This document shows, piece after piece, positions 11,473-21,010 of a DNA stretch of 64,000 bases. How positions within the stretch are numbered: the first letter of the stretch is position 1; every line of letters begins with the position of its first letter. This DNA comes from Sipunculus nudus (taxonomy: Eukaryota; Annelida; Sipuncula; Golfingiida; Sipunculidae), in assembly GCA_026874595.1 (NCBI GenBank), contig CM049319.1, positions 63,062,917 through 63,126,916 on the forward strand, read 5' to 3'. Both the position numbers and the translations under genes were made by a program. The notes below the pieces were generated by a model, which saw only the letters and a program-made list of their open reading frames with translations, did not search any database and had not been told where the DNA came from.

Positions 11473-12383
11473 CTGAAAAAAGAGGAATATAATTATCAGA
11501 TTATAGTTAATTGAAGGGAAAGGTCAGTTGACATCATCGTTTATCTGGTTTGAAGAAGTCGGCAATAGGCAGTGACTATTACAACAGCAGGCTGTCATCC
11601 TCTCATATTTGTTCTACAGAATAAACTTTGGCCTACCTATTATTTCTACAGACTTAACAGTGGCCTACCTATTATTTATACAGATTAAACTTTGGCCTAC
11701 CTATTATTTCTACAGATTTAACAGTGGCCTACTTTTTATTTCTACAGATTTAAGAGTGGTTTACCTTTTATTTATACAGATTTAACTTTGGCCTACCTAT
11801 TAGTTCAACAGATTAATATTTGGCTTACCTTTAGTTCTAGATTTAACTTTGGCCTAGCTATTAGTTCTACAGAATAAACTTTGACCTGCGTATTAGTTCT
11901 ATAGATTTAAATTTGGGCTCACTATTATTTCTATAAATAAAACTTTGGCCTGCCTACTAGTTCTACAAATTAACTTTAGCCTACCTATTAGTTCTACAAA
12001 TTAACTTTAGCCTACCTATTAGTTCTACAGATCAAACTTTGGCTTACATTTTAGTTCTACAGATTAAACATATGCCTACCTGTAATTCCTACAGATTAAA
12101 CTTTAGCCTACCTATAGGTTCTACACCTTTAACTCTGGTTTACCTGTAAGTTCTACATATTTAACTTGGGCCTATATGTGGGTTCTATAACGAAGAACAT
12201 TCTAAAAGCGGAATCATTGGTCAGGGAAACACATTCATGGGGCACAGTCTTCCCAATAAGCCCGCAGAGCGTTCACCTGGACAGGGACCGGCCATGAAAA
12301 CTCTCACCGCTCCACGGCTGAGATTCAACCCTATGATTTCCAAGCATTACTCCACCTTCTAAAGCACAGAAGCCAATGCCTAC
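11473..12383 (-). repeat. Intron filled by tandem repeat of about 32 bp
   Basis: From about 11610 to 12195 there are roughly 17-18 diverged units carrying 'ttctacagat', 'taaactttgg' and 'cctacctattag'. In the minus-strand transcript these read as 'ctaataggtaggc' repeats, several of which resemble GTAGGT donors. The rest of the intron shows nothing recognisable. Confidence 0.88.
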
Positions 12384-12500
12384 CTGTACGGTTCTTTGGA
12401 CTTTTATGAGTCCAGACACGACGATATAAATGCCGCCGGTCGGGTCTCCCTCCTTCATGATCGTCTCCCCAGGTCCAAGGGATATCAGCTCGGCGTGATG
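12384..12500 (-). CDS. SLC9C1: SLC9C1 exon O: start of cyclic-nucleotide-binding domain
   Basis: 39 codons in phase 0 (acceptor tgttcctcag, donor GTAGGC), visible residues 704-742. The sequence SLGPGETIMKEGDPTGGIYI continues into VVSGLIKVQ, the classic CNBD beta-roll opening: Gly-Glu/Asp, EGD, then Y-I-V-x-x-G. It follows exon N directly in frame. Confidence 0.95.
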
Positions 12501-13162
12501 CTGAGGAACAAAATAAACAAACAATAGTAATAATAATGATGATAATCATACGACATAAAACGAATACTTGGTGCGTTATATAACGAAGTTAGGTAAACAC
12601 TTCTAGTATTTCAACCTTCTAACAATATCGACATTACAGATGAACTACTCTGATATGTTCTGAAAAACTTGTACTCATATCTTTTATATTTCCGTCCGTT
12701 GGTCCGTTCGCTCGTGAATGAATGTATGAATGGATGAATGAATGAACGAACGAACACGTGATCGAACAAACGAACGAAAGAACGAATGAACGAAGGAATG
12801 AATTTATGAATGTAAAGTTGGTGACCAAGCTGCATTGCTGGCTCAGTCAAAGACCGGAGACAGACACAAAACATCAAGCGCAGTCAGAGACCATACCGTG
12901 GGCCGGGAGAGAAGACGTCCGGGTCGGGAGAGCAACAACAACCACACCTAAGCACCATCTAGAACTCAATGAATGATGACGATCCATCTTTGTTCTGATC
13001 ATCATGGGTGTGTTGCAATAAAAGTGACTTCAGCTCAGTGTCATCTGCACGTCACCATAGTTACCATTATCACGTCACTATTTAGGCCCGTTACTGGGCT
13101 TAAGTCCAGTATAATGTTATTGCATAAGGCCCTAATATATCAATATAGTTTATATAACTTAC
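12501..13162 (-). other. Intron with GAAT/GAAC tetranucleotide tract
   Basis: A degenerate (GAAT/GAAC/GAAG)n tract spans about 12714-12810. The overlapping Ser/Phe-rich and Asn/Arg-rich open frames are products of this tract. No exon is seen. Confidence 0.7.
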
Positions 13163-13288
13163 CTTGATATAAGCGATCAGGTCCACGTCATTGGCCACCC
13201 AGGTAAGGTTGCTGACCACGTGATCTGGAGGCGGGGGCGGGATGAGAGGCGGAATCTTCAATAGACGCTTCATCCTGACTTCCACCAT
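13163..13288 (-). CDS. SLC9C1: SLC9C1 exon N: linker before CNBD
   Basis: 42 codons, phase 0 at both ends (acceptor tcactgtag, donor GTAAGT), visible residues 662-703. It begins MVEVRMKRLLKIPPLIPPPP; the Met is internal, not a start. A five-proline run is followed by NLTWVANDVDLIAYIK. The Trp-containing helix preceding the CNBD matches the family's layout. Confidence 0.93.
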
Positions 13289-13739
13289 CTACAGTGATGA
13301 CGTCATACAGTAAAACCTGGACCATTCATTAACTCCACAGGAGAAAATGTGTATTTGTTATGAAAACAGGTGTAAATATCTGGTGTCAGTTAAATATTAA
13401 TAACATTAACCAACAATTGGACCTTAAATTACCACTGTTTGTTATATATAGGATCTGCATGACACTTTGCTTAGAATTATACCGTAAGATAAGTTAAATA
13501 AGCTTATACCGTTCCATACATTTCTGAAAAAAAAAACATGGTAAAATATCCTAAAGGGCGCATGCAGTTGATTTAGCACTATATGGGACAAGATAGCATT
13601 GCCGTATTATCTATCGGTGATTTATTCCTGTATCAACACCAAATGATCGCCTTATCATCTTCGTATCATTGTCGTGTTAATGTGGCATCAACGTCTTATA
13701 GTTGATAAATCATCATGTTAACGTCGTATCAAGAGTTTA
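13289..13739 (-). other. Intron segment, no feature recognised
   Basis: AT-rich sequence leading into the 77-bp array. Scattered 'gtatcatt/gtcgta' words at its end look like decayed edge units of that array. Confidence 0.5.
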
Positions 13740-14460
13740 TCATAGCTGTATCAGTGTCGTATTATAATTATATCATTACCGTATCATAGCTGAATCATTG
13801 TCGTATTATATTTGTATCATTACCGTATCACAGCCGTATCATTGCCGTTCTATAATTGCATCATTACCGTATCACAGCCGTATCATTGTCGTATTATAAT
13901 TGTATTATTACTTTATCATTGTCGTACTATAATTGTCTCATTACCCTATCGCAGCCGTATCATTGTCGTATTATAATTGTATTATTACTTTATCATTGTC
14001 GTACTATAATTGTCTCATTACCCTATCGCAGCCGTATCATTGTCGTATTATAATTGTATTATTACTTAATCATTGTCGTACTATAATTGTCTCATTACCC
14101 TATCGCAGCCGTATCATTGTCGTATTATAATTGTATTATTACTTTATCATTGTCGTACTATAATTGTCTCATTACCCTATCGCAGCCGTATCATTGTCGT
14201 ATTATAATTGTATCATTACTTTATCATTGTCGTACTATAATTGTCTCATTACCCTATCGCAGCCGTATCATTGTCGTATTATAATTGTATTATTACTTTA
14301 TCATTGTCGTACTATAATTGTCTCATTACCCTATCGCAGCCGTATCATTGTCGTATTATAATTGTATCATTACTTTATCATTGTCGTACTATAATTGTCT
14401 CATTACCCTATCGCAGCCGTATCATTGTCGTACTATAATTGTCTCATTGCCGTATCATCG
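13740..14460. repeat. 77-bp tandem satellite array
   Basis: From about 13876 to 14445 there are roughly seven near-identical 77-bp units. Each contains 'gcagccgtatcattgtcgta', 'ttataattgtattattact', 'ttatcattgtcgtactataa' and 'ttgtctcattaccctatc'. The unit itself is built of shorter related words (gtatcattgtcgta), and diverged units extend left to about 13740. Because 77 is not a multiple of three, the long overlapping open frames rotate through frames and are not genes. Confidence 0.95.
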
Positions 14461-14634
14461 CCGTAGCATTGACGTATATTCACTATATTGGTATCATCAT
14501 CGTATCATCGTTATATTGCTGCTTATCATTGTCGTCTGACTCCTCTCCTTACCGTATCATCGCCGTTTGTCACATCATCGTATGATTACATGTCGTATGT
14601 TCGTCGTATCAGTAAATGCTCATGTACGCATCAA

Positions 14635-14719
<85 letters not shown>

Positions 14720-16075
14720 CATAGTATGTCCGTCATTTGTTCCCTACCGTATCATCGTATTATTGACGAATCAAAGCCGAATCATCGTGGTCGTTTCGTC
14801 GTCCTAAAAATTTCATTCATTTCTATGTCCTGCGTGTGTTTGACTTTATGAAAATGTCAAATATGTCCTTGAAAAATGGGTTATTCTATGAAAACACATC
14901 TGCGAAGATATGTTTCTTATGTGTTCTAAAGGACGATATTTTAGATGATGATGAAAGTGCTCCTTAACGTTGGTTATCGGTATTCTTGGCCTTCAAAGTA
15001 TTAGTTAATGTACTAGCAAAACTTGTTATAACTGATAATGTTATGATCATCTTATTATGTAACACTAACCGATAATGTAATAAGAAATCAATCAATATTG
15101 TAACACAAACTGATTACGTAATAATAAATCAACTGATAATGTAATACTAACAGATAACGTGATAATATTATAGCCGATAATGTAACACTAACCAATAATA
15201 CAAATTCAACCGATAATGTAACAACATTTGCTCACCGATAACGTAACACGAATTTAACCGACAATTTAACAAAGTTCCCTTACCGTTAATGTAAAATAAT
15301 ATTAATCGCTAATGTAACATTACTTAAACAAACCTGTCCAATCAAAGAAGCCACTTTGAATCCAATGATAACCCAACGTGTAAGACCTTCCACATTTGTC
15401 ATGGATTTAGCAGTCCATTAGATGCATCATTGTGAGCTCAGTTGACCATAGATCATCTAGGCTTAATGATTACCCCTTGTCCGTACAAGCACAAATCGTA
15501 AGATGATTATTACATTATTAGATGTAACAAAGCTTCCAAAAGGAAGAAAAATTGAAGTGTCTGGGGCGCTCAGAAATAAAAATATTTTAGGATCACATGG
15601 CTATTAGGAGCGTCAAAACGGATTGGTGATCTGTTTTAAAGTTTTATTGGTTGTGTAAAATTTAATCTTTATTTTGAAACATTTTCATATCGTTACATAG
15701 TTGAATATTGTGTCAATATATTAATTTTTTAGTCGGCAGTGGTATGTCACTGCCACAAAAGCCACCTTTGATCCTCTCGGTCTATATGCTAGAAATTTCG
15801 CGCAAACGGTCGGACGCCTGGGCCCCCAGGACCGAGCGTCAAGGTGAGATTTCGAGCGTCACAGACGCTAATCCCGCTTTTCCGAAAACCCTGAGATAGC
15901 CTAAAAAATGACCTAAAATTTGTGTTGTACATATGTAAAAGATGTGAAGAACATTTTTATGTTTTTCCGTTTTATCTCGAATGATAAATTAAAATAAAAA
16001 TACTCTGGGCCCTATGTCAGTAAAATAATTATTTTGGTGTGGCCTAAGGACAGGAGCTTCAAATGACTAACTGAC
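14461..16075 (-). other. Intron: (TA)n tract and decayed repeats
   Basis: A long (TA)n tract runs from 14636 to 14717. At about 15030-15330 a loose array of 'accgataatgtaacactaac'-like words recurs. 15725-15900 is dispersed repeat R1 copy 2. The rest shows no gene. Confidence 0.75.
15725..15900 (+). repeat. Dispersed repeat R1, copy 2
   Basis: Related to 185-420: shares agtcggcagt, 'gctagaaa', 'ggaccgagcgtca' and 'cacagacgctaatccc' in order. This copy has a local inverted repeat, 'gcctgggcccccagg'. Family unknown; probably the remains of a non-autonomous transposon. Confidence 0.5.
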
Positions 16076-16224
16076 CACATTGAGTTTTCCAGCCTCCGTT
16101 TCGTCTAGGACACCCTCCCCTCGCAGTTCAAATATTTTGTCTCGGACATTGTTGAGAATTCTTCTAGCAGCCTGCTGAGTTTTCACTGACACTGCGATTC
16201 CCGGATGTTCACGAGCAAGTATTC
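16076..16224 (-). CDS. SLC9C1: SLC9C1 exon M: post-voltage-sensor cytosolic region
   Basis: 149 bp (two bases completing a Gly codon, then 49 codons), acceptor cttttaag, donor GTCAGT, visible residues 612-661. It reads ILAREHPGIAVSVKTQQAAR then ILNNVRDKIFELRGEGVLDE. The 'HPxxAVxVKTxQA' pattern with a downstream Gly-hydrophobic-Asp-Glu-x-E helix is typical of the helical linker in SLC9C proteins. Phase joins exactly to exon L upstream and exon N downstream. Confidence 0.93.
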
Positions 16225-16483
16225 CTTAAAAGACAAAAAAAAAAAAAAACAAGAATGCTGACATACAAATAAATGTGAAACATAAGTGGTGTGTTATATA
16301 GGTCACTGAGCAGTAGAATGGTCTTGTTAGTAGCCATTATGTTTCAGAAATGAAATATATATTTTTTTAATAAAGAAAATGGTCGTAGGCAGTCATGTTA
16401 GTGGGAGGTGTTTTAGGATAATTAACATTAGAATTATCCGGACCAAAAAAAGTGGTCGTCTCAGCGGGGTGGTCGTGAGAGGG

Positions 16484-16521
<38 letters not shown>

Positions 16522-16984
16522 ATATATATATATTTATATATATATATGTATATATATATGTATATATAGATATTTATATATAGATAGATAGTGTTCCTAT
16601 GAATCGATTATTTGTAGTTTTCTTGTACAATTGATATCATAGACTGCAGTTTTTAATTATTGTTTAACCTAAACGATTATGTATGCACATGCAAAATAGT
16701 CATAATATCCAGAAAAAAATGTTTTAATCTTTTAAGAGATATATAAAAAACCGTACACAAAATTGCAGGCAGCTTTAAATTGAACCTTGTGCAGGGAACA
16801 AGTGTCAATATTGTAAACAACCTGGCCGTAACATTAAACTTTCAGCGTGAATTACAAATCAAGCTGAATAAATCGGTTAATAAATTAAGTATATTTATAT
16901 ACAGCAAATTTTATGGTAATATGTGAGTTCATTTAATAATCGATTGATAAATTGATCATCGTTCGTTTTTCTTCTTTCAATCCC

Positions 16985-17065
<81 letters not shown>

Positions 17066-17990
17066 GGAATTTTTACCAGCAATATTAACCAATATTTACA
17101 AGCGAGACATTGACTAGATAAGAACGGACCAGTGAGCTCGACATGCAAGATCATTGCTCATGGCGCTCAAAGAAAAATCGAGGCCTTGGCATGACACGCA
17201 TTGAAAGTGTTTTGCCATAGACCCGAGCGTAATAGCGAGAGAGACACAGGTGGCGGTAATTCAGGTAATCAGTTCTGCAGCCAATTCGCAAAAAAGTGCA
17301 CAAGCGATACGTGTAAATCTTCATTATTATAATTAGTACGGATGTGTATTAGACATTTAAATCAAGGATAACCAGGAACAAGTTGAAATTAAATTATGAA
17401 AAAAACTGAATTGCTTTTTATTCACTTCTCCTTGGCTCCTGAAGATTATCCCTTCCATTGGTATTCAGTGAAGGAAATCTAGATATACCAAGCACAGCAG
17501 TAAGAAATGTAGGTCAAGTCGCCGCTCTGACCAGCGTACTACCGTCAGAGTTCCTTTACACCTTGCATAGAGGACTGCACTGTAACGTTATATTAGGATT
17601 CAAATATTTTCGTCATTTTGACAACGGCTCATGGCATATTAGTACTCTTTCACTTGACATAAACCAGACCGGTCGGTCGTTAGCTGTTTTAGTATATGAC
17701 TCTAATCTAGTAATACAAGTTTTTTTCTATTCTTCCCTGATAATATGGTGCTGGCTGTATCAGAAATAAGCTTTTGATGATATCTAGAATTTTTAGTCAC
17801 GGAGGATTTGCCTGTAGCTGAAGTCAGAGCCGAGTTGACAATGCTCGCCGCTGTGCCAGTATTTGTTAAGCAAATCACACATTTTTTTGTATGTGGAAAA
17901 TTAAAAAGAAAAAAGTTTTCATCTTGGAATTGGGTACAGTTTATGCAATAAATATGTAAAATAATTTTCAAAGGCAAATGTGTTATATTA
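16225..17990 (-). other. Intron: TA and GA microsatellites
   Basis: Poly-A at 16233-16249, TA-rich at 16487-16600, (TA)n at 16988-17032 followed by (GA)n at 17033-17064. The 103-codon plus-strand frame at 17458-17769 matches no family I know and lacks splice or codon evidence. No exon found. Confidence 0.6.
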
Positions 17991-18004
17991 TATGATAATA
18001 TAAT

Positions 18005-18193
18005 GAGATTTGGAATACGTTTGCGTGACCAAACTCTGCCAAGATACCAAAACAGGTATGCAAAGAGAGCCTATGCAGTCACGGCCCCAATCCTGTGGAA
18101 CTCTATACCAAGTGCAATGAAAGACAAAATGTGCTTCACAACTTTAAATCACGTCTTAAGACATATTTAGATAAAGATTTCTTTAGTTTTTAG
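18005..18193 (+). pseudogene. LINE (CR1/L2/jockey-like) 3'-end ORF remnant
   Basis: The plus-strand reading RAYAVTAPILWNSIPSAMKD, then after a one-base frameshift near 18130 HNFKSRLKTYL and a stop at 18191-18193, is the characteristic C-terminal tail of non-LTR retrotransposon polymerases (A-x-R-x-W-N-S-(I/L)-P ... F-K-x-x-L-K-T). Only this tail remains; the rest of the ORF is absent, as expected of 5'-truncated LINE insertions. Short TTATTA repeats at 18345-18420 may be the element's 3' tail. Confidence 0.75.
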
Positions 18194-18705
18194 CTCTAAC
18201 ATGGTCTTTATGCTAGATTATAACCTGGTCCGTTTTCTTTCGGTGATACATGTTTTTCAAATTTTAATCATTTAAGCTGCACATATTTTCATTTTATGTT
18301 TTTAACATTACATTACAGTGTTAAGGAACTTTGGTTTTTAAGAAATATATTATTATTATTTTTATTATTATTATTATTATCATTATTATTATTATCATTA
18401 CTATTATTATCATTATTATAATCATTATAATTTTAATTTTAGATGGTCACCCGGTAAAATACAGTGAAAGGTTAATCTACAGGCATATTAAGCTATAAAA
18501 CCACTTTGAAAACACGTTAGAAAAGGTTGTAATATAATCAAAGATTTTTTTTTCAAATTTCAGAAAGAAATCAATTCAATCCGTCTGGTAACTAGTACGT
18601 CACACATTTTATGGCTCGATTCTTTTGGTGCATTGCTTATCGTCTGCTTAATTCTATTCGCTGTAAATTGGTAAATAATCTTCTAAAAACATTACAGGAA
18701 TTGTT
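18194..18705. other. LINE 3' UTR-like sequence and flank
   Basis: Probably includes the 3' untranslated part of the adjacent LINE remnant and its TTATTA-type tail (18345-18420), then unremarkable intron. Confidence 0.4.
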
Positions 18706-18955
18706 ACGAAGACAAATAAATGAGGGGAAAAACCCTAGCCGCTCCGGGAGTCGAACCCAGGTCGGTGGCGCACAAGTCCGGCGTCCATACCGCTTCGCTA
18801 GCAGTTCGGTCCGCTTTTAAAGTTAACCCGTAACACACCCCCCTAAGAGCGTTCTGCTATCAGAACAAGACTAATTATCCCAGGAGTCACACTTTGGTGA
18901 GCTTATTCCCTGGGCCACAAAGTTAACCGTCACGTTAGACGAGCCCCCATTTTGA
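18706..18955 (-). repeat. tRNA-derived SINE, family S2, first half of a dimer
   Basis: On the minus strand an A box (tagcgaagcgg) and a perfect B box (ggttcgactcc, within 18744-18758 complement) are spaced as in a tRNA. This is followed by a non-tRNA body shared with the next copy. No acceptor-stem pairing is possible, so it is not a functional tRNA. The unit repeats directly 250 bp later. Confidence 0.75.
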
Positions 18956-19212
18956 TACGAAGAAAAATAAATGAGGGGAAAACCCTGGGCCGCTTCGGGA
19001 GTCGAACCCAGGTCGGTGGCGCACAAGTCCGGCGTACTAACGGCTTCGCCAGCAAAGCAAGCTTCTCTAGCGAAACAGTTCGGTCCGCTTTTATGTCACC
19101 CCGTAACACCCCCTCTTATGAGCGTTCTGTTATCATAACAAGACTAATTATCCCAGGAGTCACACTTTGGTGAGCTTATCCTCCGGGCCACAAAGATAAC
19201 CGTCACGTTAGA
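18956..19212 (-). repeat. tRNA-derived SINE, family S2, second half of a dimer
   Basis: Same blocks as 18706-18955, including 'ataaatgaggggaaaa', 'gtcgaacccaggtcggtggc', 'acaagtccggcgt' and 'gactaattatcccaggagtc'. A short insertion of 'aagcaagcttctctagcg' type breaks the A-box side. Head-to-tail dimers may come from tandem insertion or unequal exchange. Confidence 0.75.
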
Positions 19213-20270
19213 GAATACATAATGCTGACCGCTAACAAAGAACTTGAGAGAATTGTTTACCTAATCTTTCATAAGTCTTTCGGAAGGTAAGACACAGGCC
19301 GTCGGAATGGTCATTAACACTCGTTAAATTACCATGTCAGCATGAGAGTGTCATATAATATGGCCTTATTGTTGTACCCATATTTGTACGAGGGTATTTT
19401 TAAACAAGTGTTAATGGCAATTCAAGGGGCTTATCGGATGGGTCAGCACGTGGGTTCCATGGACATTGGGTCATCCAAGATGAATTGCGCCGGATGACAT
19501 CACTAATGCGGTCAGCGTCCGAAAGGTCACATAGGATGACGTTGTAAGAACATCGAATGCCATCGCGTAGAAATGTGTGAATGGTAATGTCCCTTCATTA
19601 ACATAGTTAAAGAAATTTAACGGAGGTTATATGTTCACCCATGTTTTTTGGCATAGATTTCTAACTCCTTTAGGTCTGGTTAGTTGTCCGTTTACAAAAA
19701 AAAAAAATAAATAAATAAAATGGATGAATGCAAATATGAATAAATACATAAATGAGCCAATAAATGAAGGAACAAACAGATATACGAATAAAAAATAAAT
19801 GAAATTAAAACGAATCGTTATAAGGAATGCGGGAGCATATGTAATCGAGAGGGGCAATGGTATTTCATTCTTCCCTTAAAAAAACCGGCCGAAATAAAAT
19901 AGTGAAATATTTTTGCAGAGGGACTTAATTATTTTTTCTTTCATTCTTGAATTGGTTCATATGAAAAACTATCAATTCAATCTAGAAATTCAAATAAGAA
20001 AACAGACTGTAATGAAGCACCTGGGCTCGTGACCCAGTGGTCACATTATATTCGTTCTACCTGATTTCATATACACACTGCTTGAAAATCCTGCCTTTAC
20101 AGTGTACGACCGCCAAGGCAGCATAACAGGACTGAGAACGTTCCGACCAATGAAAGAGCGGGATAGTACGGGTTCTGAATCCGAAGACATTATGTCTAAA
20201 TAGGAATCTACGCTGTCTAGTTTTATGAAAACTTAATGGATATTTGGATAAATGATATAAAAATAAGAAA

Positions 20271-20322
<52 letters not shown>

Positions 20323-20341
20323 AAAAATTCATTAAAGTTAC
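19213..20341 (-). other. Intron segment before exon L
   Basis: Contains A-rich and 'aatgaatgaa'-like words at 19690-19800 and a (TA)n tract at 20274-20320 only about 20 bp beyond the exon L donor. No other feature recognised. Confidence 0.6.
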
Positions 20342-20543
20342 CTAAAGCTCTGATAATTTGAAGACGACCGTCCTCTAACACTGTCTTCATCTCGTCAGCG
20401 ATACGTTTGTTGTCGACCATGTGATCCACCAATTTCGCCACTTCCTCTTCGCCCATGACGTAACCCATACCTACGTCATATCCGAAACGCAACTGTATGC
20501 TAATGCGACCATTAAGCCATCCGATCACTTGAGGAATTAAACC
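20342..20543 (-). CDS. SLC9C1: SLC9C1 exon L: cytosolic region just after S4
   Basis: Acceptor tttcatag, donor GTAACT, 67 codons plus one base, visible residues 545-611. GLIPQVIGWLNGRISIQLRF is followed by GYDVGMGYVMGEEEVAKLVD. The 'GYD(I/V)GxGYVxGEEE' signature is diagnostic for SLC9C exchangers. It joins exon K in phase 0. Plus-strand MITE copy a begins only about 30 bp upstream of the acceptor, so the branch-point region abuts or lies inside the insertion. Confidence 0.96.
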
Positions 20544-20573
20544 CTATGAAAGAGAAAACAAAGTTCTTCATAC

Positions 20574-21010
20574 TTAAAGTGACCTTCTCCGAAATCTGAC
20601 GACTATTAACTAAAGACCATCCCTTCAAAGCCGATCCCAAGCTGTTAGAGCTGTTCGTTTCGTTTATATCCATGTTTTTGTGACATGGGGGGGGGGGGGG
20701 GGCATATAATCAAACCATTCAACAAGAACATCTATAGTGCATTAAGACGAACCACAGGTTTTCAAAGGGCGTTTTGCTCTCAACTTCCGCACACATGCAT
20801 CCAACCACCTGAGGTTACGTTTTTTTCCCTGTTTGTCAACAATGCTGTGTTTACTAACTACTTGCAGATAAACAGACTCATACATCTCTTTCACAGTGTG
20901 TTTTATGAACATTTCTTAACAGGATTTACCCGGAGTTCATAAATATGCATTGAGAGTATGCCAGAAATCATTTATATTAGATAGAAAATGTATGTGAATA
21001 GCTGACTTTA
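20574..21010 (+). mobile_element. TTAA-type MITE, copy a
   Basis: Starts TTAAAGTGACC at 20574 and ends 'gtgaatagctgactttag' near 21010. The interior shares 'attcaacaag(a/g)(a/g)catct', 'cgttttgc', 'gtcaacaatgctgtgttta' and 'agataaacag' blocks with copies at 42124, 63126 and (reverse) 39007. A G16 tract at 20687-20702 interrupts it. No protein is encoded; the open frame at 20685-20942 is not conserved. Confidence 0.7.

Noticed and set aside
13740-14460. CRISPR-like direct repeats
   Set aside because: Units are contiguous with no unique spacers, and the window is clearly animal DNA.
13856-14539. Series of overlapping 65-73 codon frames with similar peptides
   Set aside because: They are translations of the 77-bp satellite in rotating frames; no start context, splice signal or known domain.
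14567-14851. Ile/Tyr-alternating proteins here and at other (TA)n tracts (e.g. 20057-20332, 45534-45822)
   Set aside because: They are six-frame translations of (TA)n microsatellites.
17458-17769. 103-codon plus-strand frame
   Set aside because: Unrecognised, AT-rich codons, no supporting signals; probably chance.
18740-18830. Functional tRNA gene on the minus strand
   Set aside because: A and B boxes are good but the acceptor and anticodon stems do not pair; the segment is repeated as part of a SINE.
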